From Strongylocentrotus purpuratus (lineage: Eukaryota > Echinodermata > Echinoidea > Camarodonta > Strongylocentrotidae), in assembly GCF_000002235.5 (NCBI RefSeq), contig NW_022145552.1, forward strand, positions 1,681,501-1,745,500: a stretch of DNA of 64,000 nucleotides. The letters run 5' to 3'. Under the pieces are notes generated by a model. That model searched no databases, was not told the DNA's origin, and saw nothing but the letters and a program-made list of their open reading frames with translations. Below, in pieces: positions 11,466-22,700 of this stretch; within the stretch, counting starts at the first letter, position 1, and each line of letters opens with the position of its first letter. The translations under genes were made by a program, and so were the position numbers.

Positions 11466-12461
11466 CTGTCAATCTATCCCTCTCACATCCACGCTCTTCC
11501 ACACAAGTATGATCCGTCATTACTTCTCTTCATCCGTCTCTCATTCCCTGTATACCACTTTATCTTTGGTTATCTTTATATATTTCGCATCGTCTCTCTC
11601 TTTTCCCATTTCTCCTCTCTCTCTGTATCCCACTTCATCTCTGTTTATCTCCTCTTCCTATTACTTTATTGAATATCCATCCCTCTTTCATTGTTTTCTT
11701 CAATCCATTCGCTCTATTTCACTCTGTACCACTCTCTCACTCTATTACCAACCTTCCCCATCTCTCTATCACTCTTTCATAAAATATCTCTCTGTCCCTC
11801 TCTCTCTCGTTCTCTCTTTCTCCTTCCCTCTTCCTTCATAATTCTTTCAGAGTGTACATGTATACGCTTCAAAATGTAATAATGGCGCCATTCAATATAC
11901 CTTCTGTCGATATCACGCCAAATCCCGCTTTGAGGCAATACTCGGTAAATCGTCAAATTGCCGACTGGATTTAAGCGTGCTTTTCCGATCTATACGATTC
12001 AGTGACTCCTGTGGGCTTTTTCCTCCTTCCCATATCGATTTCGTTAGCTTGACATGCTCATTGTCAATTCAACGCGATATCCATTCATCATTGTAGAATA
12101 TTTTCACGCCCCTGTTTTACCCGCAGGAATTCCATTTCGGATATTAATTCTTTCGCATGGGACGTTCTTGCAAAGCGACCCACTAGTTCGGTTGGAAAGT
12201 AATTACCAGGTCTCGGATGTTAAATGGTTGTTATCTAAAAAGGCGGCCCGTGCATGATCGTTAAGCATTTATGAGACGTTCACTGAATCAGTGAAAGAAT
12301 CTTCGAAGCTTTCCGCCTTGCATGTCTAAGGTTCTTCCTTGAGAAACTAAAGTGGTATTATGGCACGTCTCCCAGGACAGATATTGGGGCTGTTGAACCT
12401 TCTAGATCGCTAATTTAGATTGTAATGCTGAAGGAGAGACGTGACCTGTTTATAATAGCTC
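10621..12461. other. Intergenic DNA with CT-rich microsatellite
   Basis: No gene recognised. 11407-11463 is a near-pure (CT)n run, with pyrimidine-rich CT/TC sequence continuing to about 11840. This produces serine/leucine-rich open frames that are artefacts. Confidence 0.5.
11407..11463 (+). repeat. (CT)n microsatellite
   Basis: About 57 bp of CT with TTT interruptions, followed by 370 bp of degenerate CT-rich sequence. Confidence 0.9.
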
Positions 12462-12785
12462 ACATTTATAATGCGCCTAATACTTTGTTTCTAGGCGCGG
12501 AACATATTATTACCCCGGTCATCGGATTCAGGCTAACCCGTACACAAGGTATGCACATTCTCCACTCCCTGGGGAGCATTCCAGCCAGTCGCCATTTTAC
12601 AAGCGCCATTGCTTATCAAACCACATTAGCTTTCGCATCCTACCGGGTACCCATTTTAACACCTGGGTGGAGAGTGGCAAATGTAGATCAATGTCTTGCC
12701 AAAGGACATTATTGCCGCGGCGGGACTTGAACCGCGGACCTTGTGATCCACAGTCCGGTGACATATCCACTCGACCACGACACCT
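12462..12785 (-). mobile_element. tRNA-derived SINE, copy 2
   Basis: This is the fuller copy of the SINE at 282-517. On the minus strand the head (12785 down to about 12714) has GTGTCGTGGTCGAGTGGATA as the A-box region and CGGTTCAAGTCCCGCC as the B-box/T-arm region. The conserved body comes next (GGCAAGACATTGATCTAC, then CCACTCTCCACCCAGGTG), and the tail is GCGCCTAGAAACAAAGTATT followed by AGGCGCATTATAAATG. The copies share head, body and tail landmarks but differ by indels, so they are independent old insertions. The overlapping frames at 12425-12984 are not genes. Confidence 0.8.
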
Positions 12786-15700
12786 GTTTAGATATAGTAG
12801 GAATAGATGGGGTGGTTATCGACAAAAAAAGATGGAGTGGAGAAGATTTTTGGAATTAATGACACACATCCATTATTCTGTAACCCAACTTAAAACTTCA
12901 TCCAAGATTGTGTATCAAGGATATTCAACAGAGTCTGGGGCAACTTTGGCCAATTACGTCTCATTCAATATTCGGAACTCTTGAGACAACTGACCCCGGA
13001 CCATAATTACCAGGAAGATTTGCCGTTGGAAAATAAATCTCCGGGAAAGTATGCCCATCTATTAAAGAAAAGTACCCCAAAGTGATTTCCTTCTTGTTAG
13101 TAGTTGCATCCCTATACGTACAGATTTTCCAGGGCTGGATATTAATGGGTAATTGTTATATGGTTAGTTCATCTAGGGGTAAGTTGTTTGAGGTAGGTAA
13201 CCAAGGCTAACTCCTGGGGAATAGTCGTCTAGGTGATAATACAGGAAGTGCTTCAGAAATCGTATTAATCTATTTTGATAGGAAGTCGATCATTCTCTTG
13301 GATTTTAAAAGAACATGTTCAATGTGCCTCGTTTTTAATAGAGTTTATCTGCTCTTTCTTGTTGTACGTTTATTCCATATTCCTTTCAATTAAATAGAGT
13401 GACATTGAAAATCCATAAATGTGATGTCCATAAGGACTCGTTCAAATTCGAGGGAGCTAACAACTGTTCAAAACAATAACTTTACTATAGATTAGTTGCT
13501 ACCCTGCTAAAGCGAAATAGGAAGTTTTGGCATGCCATGCTACAACACATGCTCTGCATTCTGGTTTGTAGCGACCAATAATTTATATTTTCTACAAACA
13601 ATGACAAATGTAATGGTTGTCGCTTAATCGATCTTTGAGTTGTCCATGAGCGAAGAAATCGTTCCAAGAATGAAACCAAACAATGATAGCTATACCTCTA
13701 GACTACAAACCGCTCTCACCATAGGCACTGTGTCGGAGGTGCAGTAAAAACAAAACTCCCCAAGAATCTACCTGTCCAGTGCCAGCGAAGCATCTGATTT
13801 GTATGCAGGGCACACACTGCCGAGTATACACTGCAACCCGATCGCTTAAATGGAGGTTGTTGTTTCCTCTGCTCGTCAATCAACTCCGTTTGTTCTCGTG
13901 ATCTCTCCATTGCTAAACTTCCGTGTTGGACGAGAAGCACCACGTCCCTGAGCCAACTCAAATAGAGAAAAGACCCTTAAGAAATCCATCAAGAGACAGC
14001 GATCCCAAAATTGAGCCAGAAAAACCAATCAAAGTTCGAACATCGGGAAAAGGAATAAAAGAGAGGTTTTTTCGTCTGTGGTCATGAATACATGCATCTG
14101 TTGGGGGCAAAAATAGGACTCGGACAATACACACACCCACTCACACACATTCCCGCCCACACATCGATAAGCTCTTATTTACAAAAAAAAAGTAGAAGAG
14201 ATATAAACGATGAAGGCATCCAAAGGACCACTAAAGACAACGACTCAAATTAGTTTAATGCTCGCTTTTTCAATAACCTGAATTCTTCATGGCAATCCTA
14301 CCAAATTGTACTTTGTTTGTACAAATGGCTTCACTAAATTCATATGAACTCTTTGTGAAAGTGATTTCGAAACCAATCTATGTGTATACCGGCAACGAAA
14401 TGTGCAAAATGATTGCCGCAGAAATATTCGGAGAGATTTATAGGCCAGGACAATCCGAAGCAGCGATTTGTTTATCCTTGTTTATTCGTGACCATAACGA
14501 TCTAAATGGGAAATGTGTAGAGTAGATGAAATATCGATTGAGCTTATGGATTTGAATTACGACTTTTTGAGTGGCTTGGGGGAGATTCTTCCCTCCCGTT
14601 ATGACGATTGATCACGTGTCTGGTATCATATTTGGCGCCATTTTTCTGAGCTATCAGCAGACATTCCAATGTTGCCATGGCATATTGCAGTATTTGGAGA
14701 AAAGATAAGACGAGTCTGATGAATGTTTGTCGTCTGCCTTCGAACTTGTTAGGTTGTCAAAGCGAAATGGATTACAAAAGGCATAATGCATTATTTTGAG
14801 AAATATGAGAACAAACATTTACGTACTGCTCATTTACGTCTGAACTTGCACTATTTCTTTCGAAAACTGATTTATATATTGATAGGAAATGGTGTGCGAC
14901 TGCGATAATGCCTTTACATCTTCTCCCTACTATTTGGATTAAAAAAGTAAAAATGTTGCGAAAGTAATCAGAACTGAACATAAACTTAGGAATAGTATAG
15001 GAGAAGAGGGAAGAGAAGAAGATGATAATGAAGAAAAAAGGAGGACTGAAAAGAGAAAGACAAATTAAGAAGAACAGAAATGTGATGATGATAACACCAT
15101 TTAAATCTATTAGAGTGATATCAATAATAATGGCAATGATGCCAATGATAATGATGCTGATGTAAAATAGTAGAAGATTAAATATCACTTGTACATTTTT
15201 GGGATGTAATATTAAACGATAAACTGTGAATAACGGTTAAGAAACCTGCTACTTTGTTGTAATTTCAACGCAAATTTTGAGGGAAAATACAGGCTCGTTT
15301 TTTAACTGTTTACACTACAGTTACATCGTTGACCACAATCCTACACGACCCCATGGGTCGTGCCATCAGATTATGAATTCTATGTAAAAACTGAGAAGCT
15401 ATATCGGGGAAATATTATTCCTAAGAGGGAAAAATCACTCGTCGATACCCTTCAATTCGCCGGGAACGCTGGCCCAAGGCGGAGATTTAACAGCAGACAC
15501 CACGACGTGTAATCCCACATATTGAAAATGTTGTCGTGCAAGTCGATTTTGTTTTTGCGACGGGCGTCCCCGAATCTGGGTTTGATTATTGCTATAATGG
15601 CAAGTAAGCCGGCTTTGCGTCTTATTCTTGACTCCCATCGTACATGTATGTCTGGTCAAGTTCTGTCTTCGCCGAGGCTTTCATTGAGATGTAAGCAATT

Positions 15701-15837
15701 AGATTATGAATTTAGACTGTCAGAGAAGGAGAAACAAGTGGAATGACCTTTGGGACATGACTTTTTTTCCTCCTGCAAAAGTTGTAAGGTTGAGATGGAT
15801 GTAAACTAATGGATCGAGATTGAGGGAGATTGGGTGT

Positions 15838-15838
<1 letters not shown>
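12786..15838. other. Intergenic DNA, no supported gene
   Basis: Open frames up to 138 codons occur (for example 14772-15188 on the minus strand, hydrophobic and isoleucine-rich because it reads AT-rich ATA/ATT/GAT sequence). None shows a recognisable domain. No inverted-repeat element was resolved here. Confidence 0.4.
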
Positions 15839-15869
<31 letters not shown>

Positions 15870-15960
15870 TGGGGAAAATGAGAGACAGAGAAAGAGAGAG
15901 AGATGAAGAGAAGGGAAGAGAAGGGAAGAGAAGGTAGGGAATGATTGAGAGAGTGAGGGA
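15839..15960 (+). repeat. (GA)n-rich microsatellite cluster
   Basis: A pure GA run at about 15847-15869, then GGGAAGAGAA repeats to 15960. Confidence 0.85.
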
Positions 15961-16727
15961 GCAAGGGGAGGGAAAACATAGAGAGACAGATAGAGACAGA
16001 TATATGAATAATATATTATTTTCTTTCTTTTTTTCGGGGGGGGGGGGAGGAATAGGGAGGAACGATTAAATGTCTAAATTATCAATACAGATAGAAAAAA
16101 AAAAACATATATTTTTGAATTGGAAAAAGAACACGTCAAATCACTGTGACACATTATTAGACCTTATACCTTTTGTATTGAGTTATAAGTTTGCAAGGGA
16201 TTTGATTGTAGCTTGTGGGTTAACATGTGAAAAACATTCTACTAAAATGTTGGTTTTTGCTGATTATTTTAGATTGGCCATCTTCATCATTTGGAATCAA
16301 TCGCTGCTCAATCAAATGCATTATTGAATGACGATGTTAACCACGAGCCTAATGGAACATGCATGCTTCCGTAGACAGCATTAAGTCATTAGATGCTGTG
16401 AAGTGGTTGTCATTTGTATTATTAAATTAAGAGGGTGAATCTTTTCACAAGAGATACGCAGCTCAGACACGACCTTTCGACATTTCACTATTCACACTCG
16501 ATAATGTTGGGTTGGATGTTGGAAATGCTGCTGAAGATTTTATTACAGAAAATGTTGGCAAAATATATATTTCTGATGTCATCTACTGAAAAAAGAGATC
16601 GTTTAAGTGGTATCTGACTTGCAACGGGGTTGGAAATTGCTTTAAAAGACGGCGACGCGATGAATATTCCCGATGGGAGGCGAAACGAAGGCGATTGGGG
16701 AGACTCGGTTTCCCTCCGAAGAGAGGA

Positions 16728-16730
<3 letters not shown>

Positions 16731-16774
<44 letters not shown>

Positions 16775-16880
16775 TATCGAGACAGAGAGGCAAAAAGTGA
16801 CAGCGACATTGATAAAGAAAAAGAGAGAGAAAGAGGGGGACAGAGACAGAGATAACAATGAGAGACAGAGAGGGAGAGAG
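16731..16880 (+). repeat. (GA)n-rich microsatellite cluster
   Basis: A near-pure GA run at 16731-16772, then purine-rich GAGA/CAGAGA sequence to about 16880. On the opposite strand it reads as a Ser-Leu frame of no meaning. Confidence 0.85.
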
Positions 16881-17145
16881 AGCGGGAGATAGAGTGAAGA
16901 GCGCAGAGATGAAATTACAGAGACATTTATCAGGGATAATTTTAGCAAGTGGAGGAAGAGGGGGGGGGGGGTAAACACAAATAAAGGAAGAAGAAAAGAA
17001 AAAAGAAGAAAGAAAGAAGAAAAAGAAAAAGAAATGAAAAGAACAGATAGAAAGAATAGGATAATTAGTTAGGGTAATGAAGTGAGGGATAGAAAGATTT
17101 TTATTGAGAAGGGTAAAGAGGGAGAGAAAAAGAATGTGTGAGGTG

Positions 17146-17179
17146 GTGCGTGTGTGTGTGTATGTATGTGTGTGAGAGA

Positions 17180-17222
<43 letters not shown>
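17146..17222 (+). repeat. Compound (GT)n-(GA)n microsatellite
   Basis: GTGT/GTAT units at 17146-17173 pass directly into an uninterrupted GA run ending near 17222, about 100 bp before the foldback element that starts at 17328. Confidence 0.88.
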
Positions 17223-17226
<4 letters not shown>

Positions 17227-17816
17227 GAGAAAAAAGGGAATCATCAAGACAAACACAAAACAATATTTTCTTTAAATATCTGAAAATACATTTTCTGACC
17301 CAATTTTAGTTCTTAACCTGCTTTTCCTTATGCTACGGTCACAAATGTTCGTACGAACGATTCGTTCGTACGAATCTCCCTGTTCCTACGAATTTCAGAG
17401 TTCGTAGAGATTCGCAGATGGGGCATATATTCTTACGTGCTTCTTACGGAGTTCGTACGAACGCCGTGTTATTCGCAAGAACAACTCAAGACCTTCTTGA
17501 GAAACGAAGTGATTTTCGGTTATACAATGGCCCCAGAGTTCGTACGTTTTCGTAAGAACGCCTTGTGTTCTTCTTACGTCAGACGTACGCCAATCTTACG
17601 AGTTTTTGTTCTCGTAAGGTGGTCGTACGTTTAACTCACGGCATTCACAAGTCATTCGTAAGAAGAGCTTAAGAATTTTTTCCTATTTGGTCGGGTTGCA
17701 AAAAATATTACACGATGACAGTATTGCCAAGAAGACTACAACTGCAACTCCATAAAGTGTTTCTTGAACTTGCTGTTAGCATATCTGTTACTTCCTTTAT
17801 TATAAAAGCAGTTATG

Positions 17817-18005
17817 TTAACCGAAGAAGTCAATAAGTTTTTGCTCTGTGGTGGCATCAAAGTCATAGGACAACTTCTCCTTTATCAGTTTCCCCGTTAC
17901 CTCATCTTCATCGCCGTCAAACTGCCGTCTTGATGGTTCTCCCTCCTCCTCGTCGTCGTCATCTTCCACCGCCTCCTCCCGGTCGCTTCCGATATGGCCA
18001 TCATT
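17817..18005 (-). pseudogene. Acidic ORF segment inside foldback element (downstream part)
   Basis: A 62-codon frame ending at TAA 17817 (minus). It is strongly acidic at first (EEAVEDDDDEEEGEP) and then has a mixed, protein-like end (LIKEKLSYDFDATTEQKLIDFF). The run of charged residues and the TEQKLIDFF ending look like real former coding sequence rather than repeat translation. The ending is faintly reminiscent of the first helix of MADF-type DNA-binding domains, but that is speculation from a few residues. It lies right next to the target duplication of the inserted element at 18015-19175. It may be the remnant of an element-encoded DNA-binding protein. The function is unknown. Confidence 0.4.
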
Positions 18006-18014
18006 TCTTGATAT

Positions 18015-19175
18015 CAGGCGCGCCGAAAGCAGTTTGGGATTGGGGTGGCAAAAAATCCAGGGGGCTCACCTTCCAGGGGCAGTGGCGTAGTGAGCAAAAT
18101 CGTTTGGAGGAAGGGGGGGCAGAAGGAAAATTTGCATTACTACCACTCCTAGGCTTACATGTTACATGCAGGCCCCACGGAGCATTTTTCAAAGTGGAGT
18201 ATTAACGATCAGGTTAGAGTGTAGCAAGCGTAGCGTAAATTGGCGTGGGGTCCGGGGGCTTTGCACCGGCGGGGGTCAAGGGACTAAGCCCCCGGAAGGT
18301 CATGGTTTTTAGGCATTAAATTGCGGTCAGATAAGCATAATTGTGTCACTGGCAGGTCACTAATTGTCGGGGATTCCACGGAGCAGAGCCCACGAAAGCT
18401 CAGGGGTTATGGTATTCAATTACGGTCAGATGAGCATCCAGGGGCCCACCTTAGGGCCCTTGGTGGGGTCCAGGGGGCAGAACCCCTGGAAGCTCAAAGC
18501 TTTTCGGCATCCAATTACGGTCAGATGAGCATATTTTTATATCTCATTTGTGACATTGGTAGGTCACACATTTTGTTCTCACTCTTTCTTTCCTTTCCTC
18601 TTTTTTTAAAAAGTGAGGGGGGCTCGACCCCCGAGCCCCGCCGTTCTGGCCCTAACATGAAGGCTTCTAAATAAGCATATTTTTATGCCCAGCTGTTAAT
18701 TTGGGAATTAGTAATTTTCAAACAAACGAATAAAAAGATAGGATTTACCAAAAAATTGAGAAAAAATACCGGAAAATCATGTCATTTCAGCAACGTTTGT
18801 AAATCATTGGTATCGAATTAGAAATACCCCCGCCCATTAGTACGCCAGTGTTCAGGGGCTCATGTCTTCTCACCACTATAATATTAAAAAAAAACACTTT
18901 CCCATCCTCTTACAATATTTCCACGATATGCGCAAATCGCATATATTATAAAAACATCCATTGATAAAAATGTAGGAGCAAGCGGAATGTATACGAAATT
19001 TAATCCCTATTAACTTTCCTTTTCTTTGAATGGAATATAATTTAATTTAATTAAATTAAATTAAGTTTGGTTAAAAAATACAAACCATCTATACTCCTTT
19101 ACTGTTTTTTTTATAGGGGTGGGAGGGGGGCGAATGCCCCCTGCTCCTCCCCCCCCCCCACTTCCGGCGCCTCTG
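18015..19175. mobile_element. CAGGCGCG-ended element with 8-bp target duplication (hAT-like)
   Basis: The left end CAGGCGCGCCGAAAG is the inverse, with few differences, of the right end CTTCCGGCGCCTCTG. Immediately outside, the 8-mer CTTGATAT stands on both sides (18007-18014 and 19176-19183), a perfect direct target duplication. Eight-bp duplications are typical of hAT elements (also P and Merlin). The 1161-bp interior holds three diverged copies of a unit containing GGCATN3AATTACGGTCAGATRAGCAT (about 18311, 18410, 18505). It also holds a further nested insertion (18080-18850). No transposase frame is present, so it is non-autonomous. Confidence 0.85.
18080..18850. mobile_element. CAGTGGCGTA-ended element nested in the hAT-like insertion
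   Basis: The start CAGTGGCGTAGTGAG and the end GTACGCCAGTG are approximate inverse copies. The flanks TCCAGGGG (18072-18079) and TTCAGGGG (18851-18858) match at 7 of 8 positions, as an aged 8-bp duplication would. If correct, it sits inside 18015-19175, which itself sits inside 17328-19797. An alternative is that these are internal repeats of the surrounding element, since related GGCG/GGGG-rich ends are common in this window. Confidence 0.55.
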
Positions 19176-19183
19176 CTTGATAT

Positions 19184-19293
19184 TGCTGTTGCCACTCTCC
19201 TCCTCTTTCTCCTTCCTCCTCATCTCTTTCCTCTAACATATTTCCCCTTTGGTCCCATATTTCTTCGACAGGAGATACACCCTCGACGAACAC
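19184..19293 (-). pseudogene. Acidic ORF segment inside foldback element (upstream part)
   Basis: About 36 codons on the minus strand reading VSPVEEIWDQRGNMLEERDE and then EEGERGGEWQQQYQ, cut off at 19183 by the inserted element at 18015-19175. If that insertion and one copy of CTTGATAT are removed in thought, this frame joins the region at 17817-18005. The upstream frame then stays open for 36 further codons, while the acidic downstream segment lies in another frame. One more indel, or a splice, would be needed to connect the two. The stop just upstream (19312-19314) suggests this was an internal exon or a later decayed start. The product is unknown. Confidence 0.35.
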
Positions 19294-19797
19294 TATGAAC
19301 AGAGTGAGGCTTTATAACCGTTAAAACTCAAAAATTGCATAAATTGTGTACGTACACCTTACGAGCACCTTACGAACTTCTTACGAACGCCAGGAGTCAT
19401 TCGTACGAAGACCACAAGAATCTCCGATCGTAAGGCGTTCTTACGAACGCCGTAAGAGCCCTCTATGAACAACTTGAGGCGTTCTTACGGTCATCGTAAT
19501 AATTTGAAGCTTCTAAAATTGTCCCTCGATCCTACGAAATGTACGAAGATCTTGCGTGGTTCTTACGATGTAATTACGGCGTTCGTACTGCCGCCTTACG
19601 AAGAGAGGGTTTCGTACGATGTTAAAAAAAATCTTGGACAAGACCATCGACCAATCTGCGTTCTTACGAACGGTCTACGAACGGTCTACGAGCGCTTGTT
19701 TCGTACGGCCGCCTTAAGAAGATCTTACGAAATGGTCTGAAAATCGTTCGTACGGCGTTCGTAGCAGCCCGTAAGGGTATTTGTGACCAAGGCATAA

Positions 19798-22700
19798 ACC
19801 ACTTTTCAAAACTGATTACCTTTCTTAGATTATATGATAATTCGAAGTGCTTACATGGCCTACGCATACAGCTAATTGAATAAAGTCTTCATACGAAACA
19901 AGAGTAATGTTGCAGGACTTTCCCTCGACTCTGCCACTGGTTTTTATCCACGCTTGCCAGACTTGGCAATATATATTTTTATGAAAAAGAGCACCAAGTG
20001 TTCTTTAAATCGTAAATCCTATTAATTTCCGTTTCGTGAAGGCTCCCTATTTTAATTACACGCCCGGGCTTTGCGTGTTTCCCCGCCGGCGTACATCTGT
20101 GTCGGGCAATGAGATGAACACGTCATCTAGCAATCGAGGCTTTATTTATTGCGAATTTTCATGGTGGCTCAGGTTTTGTCAGAGAACACCTAAACAAATC
20201 ATATGACTGCCCGTTTAAATACATTTTTTCTCTGTTGTTGCGATATTGGAAATATTATGGAGAATCATCTGTCAATGGTCGGAAAAGGCGTGCTATTTTC
20301 GGAATTCGGTATATTCACCCTGAGGGGGGAAAATGCTGTACTGATTTGATTTTTATTCTAGTTATGATTATTGACCGTAATAATATTGCTTTACTATTCT
20401 AAATATTCTCTATAGTATAACAGAGAAATAGATATGCACCATGTGTCTTTGCCTTGCTTTTATGCCATACTTCTATACGAATTATACGCTGGCAGAGATC
20501 CAACAAAAAGTCATCTCAAAGGCAATTTCATTATCTATTAAATGTCCCATAGAAATTATTTTGGGATTATGAGATGCATATTACGTTTGCACATTTCAAA
20601 AGGTGCTCGGCAAGGCTATTGAAACTGCCTTTAATATATTAATATTTGAATGCCTTTCCGGTCGTGTTCCACATTTGTAATTGGTTTTAATCAGTTGATG
20701 TTGAATATGATATGTTTAATGATATGATAAATGTTTTCATGCGTTGTGAGATCTGGTACCATGGGACACTGATTGAGTCAAGATTCACATATTGAACCCC
20801 GAGTTTGTTATTCATTTTTAAGTGGAACCCCTCCCCCTGTTCTACAGTCTCCATTCGTGTAGCGAACTCGGTTGCTAAGTAAGATTAGGGGCGGATGCAA
20901 CCTTTTTAGAAAGCACGGGTAACATCTTTGGTCAGTTGAAATATATATGAGGAAATAGTAGAGTATTCTAAATAGTTGCATGTAGGAGATGGGTTAAAGA
21001 GTGGACTAGGAATTATCAAAAACTAGTAATAACAACAAAATGTCATGATATAATAAACCTATATGTATGCTTTGTACTTCATAAGAAAGGATGAATATCA
21101 TAAAGAAATTGGAGGTGCCTGAAAATTCCGGGAATACAATTTCCATCGCGTTTTCCTATCTCGTTATCTTTAATTTATCCTCTCTCTATACGTTGTCTCT
21201 TCCTGCCACTACCCTACTCCCATCTCAGCCCCTTATGATTATTTAAACCAGGAATAAATAAACAAGACCTGCCTAATAGTCGTCAACGGCTTACCGTAAA
21301 TTGCTTTTTGAAGATTTATTTTCTTTCGACGTATGAATGAGTCCCTATCATAATGTCACGTCTCAATACGTGCTCTTCCCCTCTAGATCCACTCTGAGAT
21401 GAGATATTGCACCACTCTTTTTTTCTGATCAGGATTTCAGTCAAATATTTATTGTATGAAAAGGGGGCTAAAATATACACATTATGTTCATTTTAAATAG
21501 TATTGAGGTACAAATTAATGTTTAAGCTGTCATAAACACGTATCGCAATGTTTCTGTGTTTACATATTATTACAGGCTGTGCCAATTTGAAGACTATAAA
21601 CATTTTCGGATTTATATCTCATGATTTATAAGGTAGTTTTCAATGTGTGTTTATTTCATCCTACGTCCCTTCCTCCGTAAAAAGTAGCCATCTTAGGGGA
21701 TGGATCATATCGTCTTCTTTTCTTGATCTCTTCTATTTTCTCTTTCCTTTTTTGCCCTTTTCTATCCTTCTTTTCCCTCTGCTTTTCTCTGTCGATCGAT
21801 ATGGAACGGGGGTGCTCCCTTTATCTCTCTGTAGCTACATTAATCGCAATAACTCATACTGCCCACCACCAACCCCAAGAACAAGAGATTAAAATGATTT
21901 GTATTGCGCAACAGCAATGCAAAAACAACAACAGCGATTCAGAGCCAATGCTTCATTAACAAGTATCTAATGGTATTTAAAAAAAATGTCATCGCAGTGC
22001 GCTGTTAAATCTTTGTTATATTGTGCTATTTTCTTCACGTAATATTTCCTCTGTGATAAAACCCCGTTGATAAAAAAAGAGAAAAATAGTTTAATGGTGA
22101 CGAAATAATACTCATTTGTCAAGAGTTAAGAGCAATATGTCAGGAGTCACTGTCGTCTTAACATATTCAATTCTATTACATTCTGAATGCTATTTGACAA
22201 CTGCGAACTTATGTTACGCAACACTATACTACTTAAAGTGCTCTCTTTTGAAATACATACCGATTCCGTCTACGAAGCAATAAACTCGACAGAGACCTTG
22301 AATAAGCATGTTTAAAACATGGAATTAAAGATGCCATGTCAGTGATGTCAACAGTTCAAAGATGAAATTACCTAATGGGCACGGGGTTACAATTGAAAAG
22401 AAACAGTCTTGAAGCAATTGAGAGTGGGTGGTTATGTAGTACATTAGCATTGATGCATACTGTTAGGTTATGGAATGATCAAAATAGAAATTAACTAATC
22501 TTTGCTGCGTATTAAGTGCACAGCGCTCATGAAATCATATGTGGCCCCACGCATAAATGTTTTGTATGTGTAGTGTAATATTTTGAGCTATTGAAGAGTT
22601 TTAAGGGGGCATTTCTACTGTAAAATTCTTCCAAATAAACAGAAAGCTCTCGAAATATTTTCATCTTAACCAGAACCTTCTCTTTTAGAGCTTCTCAATA

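Larger units (their letters stand above)
17328..19797. mobile_element. Foldback-like transposon with subterminal motif arrays
   Basis: The ends are inverted. TTATGCTACGGTCACAAAT (17328-17346) matches the reverse complement of ATTTGTGACCAAGGCATAA (19779-19797) at 16 of 19 positions. Inside each end, 17340-17680 and 19345-19770 are packed with a reiterated motif around CTTACGAACGCC / TTCGTACGAA in both orientations, many of them palindromic. Between them lies a short open-frame segment on the minus strand, now split by a younger insertion (18015-19175). The layout recalls sea urchin TU and other foldback elements, whose long inverted ends consist of short reiterated units; homology to TU is not established. 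No target duplication was resolved. Confidence 0.68.

Noticed and set aside
11382..11879. Serine/leucine-rich frames
   Set aside because: Products of CT-rich simple sequence, with no domain or splice signals. The same holds for 16488-16978, 17069-17263, 24704-25078 and 56807-57289.
12425..12984. Two overlapping frames of about 100 codons
   Set aside because: They run through the SINE copy on the opposite strand.
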